DNA from: an uncultured Flavobacteriales bacterium
GTDB lineage: Bacteria > Bacteroidota > Bacteroidia > Flavobacteriales > UBA7312
Direction: 5' to 3'
NCBI GenBank assembly: GCA_913048435.1
Contig: CAJWWC010000004.1
Coordinates: forward strand, 37,568 to 101,567
Length of the DNA stretch: 64,000 nt
The translations under genes and the position numbers were made by a program. The first letter of the stretch is position 1. Each line of letters starts with the position of its first letter. This document shows, piece after piece, positions 1 to 7,703 of this stretch. The notes under the pieces are model-generated. The model did not search any database. It saw only the letters and a program-made list of their open reading frames with translations, and was not told the origin of the DNA.

Positions 1-143
1 AAAGCTATATCCACCTCATTGTTTAGTAACTTTTGCCCACATACCGAAGGTATTTCTAGTGATAAATCTACTTTTATACCACTATTTTCTAAACCATAAA
101 CAAATGGAATACTATTTAAGTACGAAACTGAACAAACTTTCAA
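1..143 (-). CDS. mqnA: Partial chorismate dehydratase MqnA-like (menaquinone/futalosine pathway), N-terminus only, runs off left edge; TTG start
   Basis: My reverse-strand translation of 143..1 gives (M)KVCSVSYLNSIPFVYGLENSGIKVDLSLEIPSVCGQKLLNNEVDIA, which matches the MqnA N-terminal pattern (SxxSYLNxxPFxYGLE...xxPSxCxxKLLxxExDI). Absent from the ORF track. Confidence 0.72.
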   Translation of the reverse strand, partial: MKVCSVSYLNSIPFVYGLENSGIKVDLSLEIPSVCGQKLLNNEVDIA

Positions 144-627
144 AATATACTTGTATTGTTAAATAAAATTTTCGAATGAAATAAAGGCAAACGACTAACT
201 TTAGAACTAAACCGCCAATAAAACCAATCAAAGCACCAAATGCAATTTTAATGACTCTAATTATATTATTTTTTTCGTCTAAATAAGCTCCAATTAATGC
301 CCCCACAAAAGGACCAACAATAAAACCCAAAGGGATTGGTGCAAATATTCCAACGAATAAGCCTATCATCGTTCCGTTCACAGCTTTTTTAGTCCCTCCG
401 AATTTTTTTACGCCATATATCTGTAACCAATAATCAGCGATAGTTACTAAAACCACTATTCCAGCCCACTGCCAAAGAAATTCATCTGAACATTTGTAAT
501 CTGTAAAAGCAGTAAGAATTAATAATGCAATATATGCTAATGGAGGACCAGGAATAACAGGAACAAAACATCCTAATATTCCTACAAATAGTAAAATAGC
601 ACAAATAATGATAATTAGTGTTGTCAT
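112..627 (-). CDS. DUF456 family small membrane protein (start trimmed from 663 to ATG at 627)
   Basis: Multi-TM protein with PVIPGPPLAYIALL and IGLFVGIFAPIPLGFIVGPFVGALIGA, typical of DUF456. Confidence 0.8.
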   Translation of the reverse strand: MTTLIIIICAILLFVGILGCFVPVIPGPPLAYIALLILTAFTDYKCSDEFLWQWAGIVVLVTIADYWLQIYGVKKFGGTKKAVNGTMIGLFVGIFAPIPLGFIVGPFVGALIGAYLDEKNNIIRVIKIAFGALIGFIGGLVLKLVVCLYFIRKFYLTIQVYFESLFSFVLK

Positions 628-732
628 GGTGCAAAAATACGAATTTACATTCGGAAAAATCACATGTTAAAGCTGCTTATGTGACTATATTTTATTAAAC
701 TTGCTAAACTATTCACTAGATTTAAATTTACT

Positions 733-2784
733 ATGAAAAAAATAGCATTACTATTGAGTTTATTTTCTGTTTTCACAGTGAATGCTCAATTCAGTTTTAC
801 AGATGATTTTGAAAGTTATGCTGTTGGCGACTACATCGCTGCAGCAGACACCCTTTGGGTAGTATGGCCCGTTGCAGGTGCTGAAGACGTTCAAGTAACC
901 AATAACAATGCCTTTAGTGGCTCAAACTCTATTTACCTTAATTCTAATGAAGCTACAGGTGGCGGTCCACAAGATATAGTACTAGAATTTGGAGAACTTT
1001 TTGATGAAGGTAACTTTATGCTTTCCGCAAACTTTTATGTCAATAATAATACAGGTGGGTATTTTAATTTTCAAGCTGAAACTACTATTGGAGAAATTTG
1101 GTCTATGGACTGTTTTATGAATGATGACGGCAGCATAGAGTTTTCAACAGGTGGTGGTGGCACTGTATTTCTAGAAAGCACCTACCCCTTTGACACATGG
1201 TTTAACATAACAATGAATATCAACTTGACCTTAAATCAGTGGCAAGTTATGATAGATAATCAAACAGTGGGGACTTTTGAAAACACGATTAATCAAATCG
1301 CCTCTTTAAATTTATACCCTCTTAGTGGAAATCAATATTATATAGACGATGTCAGTGTATCGCACGAGCCATTCAACCCTGTTGGAATTAATGCTATTCT
1401 TTCAGATTTAAATGTTCCTAGCTACGTACAATTCCCTGATGATGTTGATATTTCTGGGACATTATTAAACTACGGTGCTGAAACGATAGAATCTATGGAC
1501 ATCGTATGGACTGATGGAACAGATACATATACGGATATTATTACCGGTGTATCAATTGCAACTCTACAAACATACGACTTCACCCATTCAGATCAATTGT
1601 CCTTCACTGCTTCCGACACAGCCAATATTACGGTTAGTATAGAAAACATTAACTCTGGCACAGATGTTGACTATAGTAACAACAGTCTAAGCTCAGAAAT
1701 CTATTCGGTAGAATTTGTAGTACAACGCTTACCATTATATGAACATTTTACATCTAATACCTGTGGACCATGTGCTTCTTTCAATCCTGGCTTTCAAACC
1801 TTGCTAGATGCTAATGACGTTAATCAAATAGGTAATGCTAAAGTTGCATGTATTAAATATCAAGTTAATTGGCCAGGTATAGGAGACCAATCGTTCAATG
1901 ATGATGTTGGTACTCGTGTAAGTCATTACGGTGTTCCATCAGTCCCAAGCGCTCATATTGATGGTACTACAACCTCTAGTTCGCAAGACGAAATTGATGA
2001 ACATAGAAACATGCCGTCCTTTTTAGATATTACAGCTACTGCAGTAGCAACAGATGGTACTAATTTAGCTGTTAATGTGAGTGTAAGTTCATATTATGAT
2101 TATTCAAATACAACAATACATATTGCAGTTGTTGAAAATTCATATTCCAATACAGCTGGTTCAAATGGCGAAACAGAATTTCATCAGGTAATGAGAAAAA
2201 TGCTCCCAGATGCAGATGGTACTAGTGCGGACCTTAGTAATGGTAATACAACAACATTTTCCGAAAGCTATACTTTCGCTATGGGTAATGTCACTCAAAA
2301 TTCATTTAGAATATGGGAAGACTTAAGTAATTGTGTAGTAGTAGTTTTTGTAGAAGATCAAGCTAATAATCAAGTCATAGATTCTAGAATTTTTGAAATT
2401 ACAGGAAATACTACAGTTACGCCAACTTGGGAATGTCAACCCACAGGTTGTATAGACCCTGGAACTGGTGAGGGTGAATACAGCAATTTAGCAGATTGTG
2501 AGGCACAATGCGTCTCTGATATAGACTTTTGGAATGCTATTGACATTAAACTCATGCCTAACCCAGCGCAAAACAATTTCTCAATAGAATTAAATCCATC
2601 ATCACAAAATGTGTTCGTAAGTATCTATTCTATTACTGGCCAACGAGTCAGCGAATTTAATTATGGCTCACTACAAGGCAAGCAAACCATACCCATGAAT
2701 ATAAGCACTCTCCAATCTGGAATTTACACCATTAAAATTCAATTAGACAATGTAGTGTCCATTCATAAACTGATTAAGAAATAA
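733..2784 (+). CDS. Secreted protein: signal peptide, LamG-like N-terminal region, Omp28-like thioredoxin-fold region, T9SS type A C-terminal sorting domain
   Basis: MKKIALLLSLFSVFTVNAQ signal; LYEHFTSNTCGPCASFNPGF Omp28-like motif; C-terminal MPNPAQNNFSIEL...SGIYTIKIQ...KLIKK sorting domain. Confidence 0.82.
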   Translation: MKKIALLLSLFSVFTVNAQFSFTDDFESYAVGDYIAAADTLWVVWPVAGAEDVQVTNNNAFSGSNSIYLNSNEATGGGPQDIVLEFGELFDEGNFMLSANFYVNNNTGGYFNFQAETTIGEIWSMDCFMNDDGSIEFSTGGGGTVFLESTYPFDTWFNITMNINLTLNQWQVMIDNQTVGTFENTINQIASLNLYPLSGNQYYIDDVSVSHEPFNPVGINAILSDLNVPSYVQFPDDVDISGTLLNYGAETIESMDIVWTDGTDTYTDIITGVSIATLQTYDFTHSDQLSFTASDTANITVSIENINSGTDVDYSNNSLSSEIYSVEFVVQRLPLYEHFTSNTCGPCASFNPGFQTLLDANDVNQIGNAKVACIKYQVNWPGIGDQSFNDDVGTRVSHYGVPSVPSAHIDGTTTSSSQDEIDEHRNMPSFLDITATAVATDGTNLAVNVSVSSYYDYSNTTIHIAVVENSYSNTAGSNGETEFHQVMRKMLPDADGTSADLSNGNTTTFSESYTFAMGNVTQNSFRIWEDLSNCVVVVFVEDQANNQVIDSRIFEITGNTTVTPTWECQPTGCIDPGTGEGEYSNLADCEAQCVSDIDFWNAIDIKLMPNPAQNNFSIELNPSSQNVFVSIYSITGQRVSEFNYGSLQGKQTIPMNISTLQSGIYTIKIQLDNVVSIHKLIKK

Positions 2785-2808
2785 ATCAGATTATCTCTAA
2801 AATAAAAA

Positions 2809-2842
2809 ACAGCTCACCATTATGGTGGGCTGTTTTTATTTT
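2809..2842 (+). terminator. Rho-independent terminator
   Basis: ACAGCTCACCA-TTA-TGGTGGGCTGT hairpin (one G-T pair) followed by a T-rich tract. Confidence 0.85.
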
Positions 2843-2860
2843 ATAACTTCTAAAAAGATG

Positions 2861-2868
2861 TAGATTTG
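2861..2868 (+). promoter_or_regulatory. Bacteroidota -7 element TAGATTTG upstream of purB
   Basis: Matches TAnnTTTG, 25 bp before the purB ATG; no clear -33. Confidence 0.4.
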
Positions 2869-2892
2869 CAAAAAGAAAATTAGTTATTCAAC

Positions 2893-4245
2893 ATGTCTTT
2901 ACACGCTTTAAATGCAATCTCACCAGTAGATGGTCGATACCAATCGAAAACTAAGGAACTAAGCTTATATTATTCAGAAGCAGCTCTTATCAAATATAGA
3001 CTTAGAGTAGAAGTTGAATATTTTATTTCACTTTGTGAACTACCGCTCCCACAATTAGAAAAATTTGATGCTAAGCTATACGAACCTTTAAGGAAAATTT
3101 ACCTTGAATTTAGTGATGATGATGCTCAAGAAGTTAAAGAAATAGAGTCCATAACTAATCATGATGTAAAAGCTGTAGAATATTTTTTAAAAGAACGCTT
3201 TGATAGTTTGAAAATCAATGAATACAAAGAATTTATTCACTTTGCTCTTACTTCACAAGACATCAACAATACGGCTACACCACTACTCATCAAAGAGTCG
3301 GTAGAGAATATTTTTCTACCCAGCTATTTACAAATGATGGAAAAGCTAATTGAACTCAAAGACGAATGGGCAAATATTCCACTACTAGCAAGGACGCACG
3401 GTCAAGCTGCCTCGCCAACTCTTTTAGGTAAGGAAATTATGGTATTTATCGAGCGTCTTGAACGTCAAATGGGCTTATTGAATATGTTGCCATTTTCAGC
3501 TAAATTTGGTGGTGCAACAGGAAATTTCAACGCTCACCACATTGCCTATCCAGAAGTGGATTGGGTTGCTTTTTCCAATGAGTTTGTGGAGGAAATATTG
3601 GGATTAGATCGTTCACAGGTTACTACTCAAATTGAACATTACGATAATTTAGCAGCACTTTTTGACAACTTCAAACGAATCAATACTATTCTTATCGATT
3701 TGAGTCGAGATATATGGACATATATATCTATGAATTATTTCAAGCAAAAAATCAATAAGGGCGAAGTAGGTTCATCTGCTATGCCTCACAAGGTTAATCC
3801 TATAGATTTTGAAAACGCTGAAGGAAATCTAGGAATTGCAAATGCTATTTATGAGCATCTATCGGCAAAATTACCAATATCAAGATTACAAAGGGATTTG
3901 ACTGATTCAACAGTACTTAGAAATGTAGGTGTACCTATGGCACATTCTATCTTAGGATTTAAATCGATATTAAAAGGTTTGAATAAACTCATCTTGAACG
4001 AAAAAGCCATCCGTGCCGATTTAGATGATAATTGGGCTGTAGTCGCAGAAGCTATTCAAACTATTTTGAGAAAAGAAGGCTACCCAAAACCTTATGAAGC
4101 TCTTAAGGCATTAACTAGAACTAACGACTTGATTAATCATCATAAATTAAGTAATTTTATTGATAGTTTACAAGTCAGCGATGAATTAAAATCTTATCTA
4201 AAAAATATAACACCATTTAACTACACTGGAATAAAAAAGCTCTAG
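2893..4245 (+). CDS. purB: Adenylosuccinate lyase
   Basis: SPVDGRY N-terminus and signature GSSAMPHKVNPIDFENAEGN. Confidence 0.96.
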   Translation: MSLHALNAISPVDGRYQSKTKELSLYYSEAALIKYRLRVEVEYFISLCELPLPQLEKFDAKLYEPLRKIYLEFSDDDAQEVKEIESITNHDVKAVEYFLKERFDSLKINEYKEFIHFALTSQDINNTATPLLIKESVENIFLPSYLQMMEKLIELKDEWANIPLLARTHGQAASPTLLGKEIMVFIERLERQMGLLNMLPFSAKFGGATGNFNAHHIAYPEVDWVAFSNEFVEEILGLDRSQVTTQIEHYDNLAALFDNFKRINTILIDLSRDIWTYISMNYFKQKINKGEVGSSAMPHKVNPIDFENAEGNLGIANAIYEHLSAKLPISRLQRDLTDSTVLRNVGVPMAHSILGFKSILKGLNKLILNEKAIRADLDDNWAVVAEAIQTILRKEGYPKPYEALKALTRTNDLINHHKLSNFIDSLQVSDELKSYLKNITPFNYTGIKKL

Positions 4246-4796
4246 TCTTCAATTACCTTGTATTTTGAAAGATAATCTGACCAATTCCAAATAAAATTAC
4301 TCATTAAATCAGTCAATTCTTGTAGAAAAACAGGATTAGGTTCGTTCTGATTCTTGAGAAGTTCACCTTGGTATTGATTTAAATTATACTTAACAAAAAT
4401 ACTTTTTGCCATTGATTTTTCTATTCTATCATCGTCACAGTGTTGTTCTTTAAAAAAGTTTTCATAATCAATAAACATATCTCTTACTACATCTTCTTCC
4501 AAATCGAGATATTTTATAAGTTCATTTAAACTATTGTGATGAAGATGATGCACAGTAGAATCCTGAAAGAAATCATATAAATAATGATTATTAGCAGCAA
4601 AGACGATCATCAAAAACCAATTGGCATCTTCCATTTTAAGATTAGGTGATTCTTCGAATTTTCTGTTATCATTTACAAATTCAATGATCTCTGAAAAACC
4701 TAAGTCGATAACCTCAAAAAGTGTCCTAGAATATACCGAGGCTAAATCCTTAACATTAATTTTTTCTTTCTTACTAAAGCCAAATATTTTTAACAT
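4242..4796 (-). CDS. Uncharacterised cytoplasmic protein
   Basis: 184-aa ORF abutting the next minus-strand gene; no recognised domain. Confidence 0.65.
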   Translation of the reverse strand: MLKIFGFSKKEKINVKDLASVYSRTLFEVIDLGFSEIIEFVNDNRKFEESPNLKMEDANWFLMIVFAANNHYLYDFFQDSTVHHLHHNSLNELIKYLDLEEDVVRDMFIDYENFFKEQHCDDDRIEKSMAKSIFVKYNLNQYQGELLKNQNEPNPVFLQELTDLMSNFIWNWSDYLSKYKVIED

Positions 4797-6019
4797 TATT
4801 GTTTTGGTAAACTAAAATTTTTCTTTGCGACTGCTTTTACTTCATCCCCAATCGCTAAACAAGCAGTCGCAGCTGGCGAAGGTGCATTCAAAATATGGAT
4901 ACTATTACCTTTACACTCTATTTTAAAGTCGTCAAAAACTTCGCCATCATTTGCTAATGCCATAGCTCGTACTCCGCTTCTGCCTACAATAATATCTTCC
5001 ATTTTTAACGAAGGTATTAATCTATTTAATTCTTTCAAAAATAATCGCTTAGAAAATGCTCTTTTATATTCATTTAAACCAAAACGCCAATGTTTAAAGA
5101 ATAATTTCCACGTTCCTTTATACATCAAGGCTTCCAAAGTATCTTTGAGATTAAAGTCAGTTTTACTATAGCCTTCGCGCTTGAAAGTAAATACAGCATT
5201 AGGACCACACTCAATTTTACCGTCAACCATTCGGGTAAAATGTACCCCTAAAAAGGGAAATTCTGGATTAGGAACTGGGTATATCAAGTTATTAACTTTA
5301 GACTTACCTTTTTCACTTAAATCGTAATAATCGCCCCTAAAACCTACTATACGTACATCTGAATGAACTTTATCTTTTTTAGCTAACCTATCTGAAAATA
5401 AACCGCCACAAAAGATTTTTATATCCGACTTGTATTGTCCTTTAGTGGTATTGATAAGTCCACCATCATCAAAAGATTTGACTTCACAGGAATAGATGAT
5501 TTGACTTTTTGGGTTTATTTCTGTTATAAGTTCTGCTAGTTTATTGGTCACACCGACAAAATCAATAATACCAGATTCGGGCACCCATAAGGCAGCAATA
5601 CCTTCAACATAAGGCTCTATTTCTTTCAAGCGAACAGCATCTATCTTCTCTATACCTTCTAAGCCGTTAGCCTTTCCCGTTTCATAAATTTTATTTAATC
5701 GTTCTTCTTCAGCTCGATTTACGGCAACGACTACTTTTCCACAAACATCGTGTTTGATATTGTATTTTTTAGCAAATTCAACTAATTGCTTTCTACCATT
5801 AACGCAGTTTTTAGCTCGAAAAGAACCGGGTCTATAATATAAACCTGAATGAATAACGCCTGAATTTCTACCTGTTTGATGAGTAGCTAAGCTTTGTTCT
5901 TTTTCAAAGATCACAATATTGAGTTGTGGATATTCGACTTGAAGTTTGAAGGCGCAAGACAAACCTACTATACCACCTCCTACTATTGCAAAGTCAAAAC
6001 TATTGGATGTTTTTAACAT
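4796..6019 (-). CDS. lhgO: L-2-hydroxyglutarate oxidase (FAD-dependent oxidoreductase)
   Basis: FDFAIVGGGIVGLSCAFKL Rossmann motif; HQTGRNSGVIHSGLYYRPGSFRAKNC typical of LhgO. Confidence 0.92.
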   Translation of the reverse strand: MLKTSNSFDFAIVGGGIVGLSCAFKLQVEYPQLNIVIFEKEQSLATHQTGRNSGVIHSGLYYRPGSFRAKNCVNGRKQLVEFAKKYNIKHDVCGKVVVAVNRAEEERLNKIYETGKANGLEGIEKIDAVRLKEIEPYVEGIAALWVPESGIIDFVGVTNKLAELITEINPKSQIIYSCEVKSFDDGGLINTTKGQYKSDIKIFCGGLFSDRLAKKDKVHSDVRIVGFRGDYYDLSEKGKSKVNNLIYPVPNPEFPFLGVHFTRMVDGKIECGPNAVFTFKREGYSKTDFNLKDTLEALMYKGTWKLFFKHWRFGLNEYKRAFSKRLFLKELNRLIPSLKMEDIIVGRSGVRAMALANDGEVFDDFKIECKGNSIHILNAPSPAATACLAIGDEVKAVAKKNFSLPKQ

Positions 6020-6225
6020 GAAAATACTCTTGAAATATTAAACCCAAAGTAGATATATCCTTCTAGCCATTGGCCATTAGTTTGTGTTAAAAAAGCATGT
6101 TCGTTTATAGCCGAAATATTTTCTATAGGTGGTTCAGAAAAGAAACTGACTTTTCCTTTTTTAGTATAATATTGTTGAGCTATAAGCTGAGTGCTGAACA
6201 GTAAACAAATCAAGATTAATAGCAT
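6013..6225 (-). pseudogene. Probable in-frame deletion remnant: YceI-like N-terminus fused to DUF5777-like beta-barrel C-terminus
   Basis: Signal peptide plus YYTKKGKVSFFSEPPIENISAIN (YceI-like start) joined to EHAFLTQTNGQWLEGYIYFGFNISRVFSC (beta-barrel-like C-terminus). Confidence 0.5.
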
Positions 6226-6252
6226 TCAACAAAGATAGTAATTTAGTGGGGT

Positions 6253-7557
6253 TTAGATACGCATCATCAACTTGTATCCTACGAAGAATAAAATAAAAAT
6301 TACGATAAGTCCAGCTTGTTGTGTTTCAAAATAACGTGTTGCCAAACCAAACAAAAAAGGCCCTACAAAAGCTGTCATTTTGCCTGAAAATGCATAAAAT
6401 CCAAAAAATTCATTTCTTTTTTTTGCCGGAGTAAGACGAGCCATGTAGGTTCTACTTGCCGATTGATTAGGTCCTGAAAACAGTCCGATTAGAATGGCTG
6501 CCACCCAAAATAAATTTTTAGTTTTGAACCAATTGGGAATAGCATTACCTCCAAAAATAAATTGAAATAAGCCAGGCAGTTCTGGAGCTAAAAAGGCTAT
6601 AATACAAGCTATCATAAGAAAAATGATACTCAATAAAATCACTTTTTCACTACCTTTACCATCATCTAAATAACCAAAAACAAAAGCTCCAGTGCCTGCC
6701 ATTACATTAAGTACTATGCCTAAAATAATGATTTCTTCAAAGCTAAAACCTATGCTTGTAGCGGCATAGATACCTCCAAAAGCAAAAATGGTTATAAGAG
6801 CATCATTATATACTAGACGAGCCAACAAAAAATGAAATATTTTTCTGTATGAAGAAAGTTTTTTAAATGTGGTTTTAAGATTATCAAAAGAATTCTTAAC
6901 TACTAGTGACAAAGGCTTCTTATCTTTATTGTGCTTATCCTTAATCCAAATAAAAATAGGTAAACTAAAAATCAAAAACCATAATGCTACAAGTAAATTG
7001 GTAGCTCTTATATTTTCTCCGTTTTCAGTACCAATGCCCAAAATAGGCTGTTCTGTTTGCACAAAAAACACTAAAGCTAATACTAAAGCCAATAAGCCCC
7101 CTATATACCCTAGTCCCCATGCCATTCCAGAAACTTTACCTATTCGTTCCTCTGAGCTCAATTCTGCCAAGTAAGCATTACAAAATACAGTTCCTATTTC
7201 AAAAGCAATATTTGCAATAATGAAAAGGGTAAGTGCAAAAAGAACTTGTCCTTGTTGAGGAAAAAATAAAAGAGCAGTCGCTGCAACACATACCAAAGTA
7301 CTCACCAACATAATTCTTTTTCTTGATCCCCAGTTATCAGCAATAGCCCCTAAAATTGGAGAACACAATGCAACTACGATAGCCGTAAAAGAAATAGCCC
7401 AGGACCAGTATTGTGTACCTAAAATTTCATTATTTGCTATAGATTTTGTGAAAAAAGTACCGTAGATAAAAGTCACTACCAAAGTGGTGAAAGCAGAGTT
7501 TGCAAAGTCGTAAATGGCCCAGGACCAAATTTGACGTTTATCGTCTTTTTGAATCAT
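6253..7557 (-). CDS. MFS transporter, UMF1 family
   Basis: IWSWAIYDFANSAFTTLVVTFIYGTFF and FSGPNQSASRTYMARLTPAKKRNEFFGFYAFSGK are UMF1/Atg22-like hallmarks; about 12 TM segments. Confidence 0.9.
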   Translation of the reverse strand: MIQKDDKRQIWSWAIYDFANSAFTTLVVTFIYGTFFTKSIANNEILGTQYWSWAISFTAIVVALCSPILGAIADNWGSRKRIMLVSTLVCVAATALLFFPQQGQVLFALTLFIIANIAFEIGTVFCNAYLAELSSEERIGKVSGMAWGLGYIGGLLALVLALVFFVQTEQPILGIGTENGENIRATNLLVALWFLIFSLPIFIWIKDKHNKDKKPLSLVVKNSFDNLKTTFKKLSSYRKIFHFLLARLVYNDALITIFAFGGIYAATSIGFSFEEIIILGIVLNVMAGTGAFVFGYLDDGKGSEKVILLSIIFLMIACIIAFLAPELPGLFQFIFGGNAIPNWFKTKNLFWVAAILIGLFSGPNQSASRTYMARLTPAKKRNEFFGFYAFSGKMTAFVGPFLFGLATRYFETQQAGLIVIFILFFVGYKLMMRI

Positions 7558-7703
7558 AAAAATTTATATAATAAACTATTAAATTTTCTGTTATTCAAAG
7601 TATTAAAAAAAAAATCAATATTTTTATGCATTAATGAATAAATTACATGTTAAATCTATTGAAAATCAACATAACTTTTTTTTTAAAAAAAACCTAAACT
7701 TTT

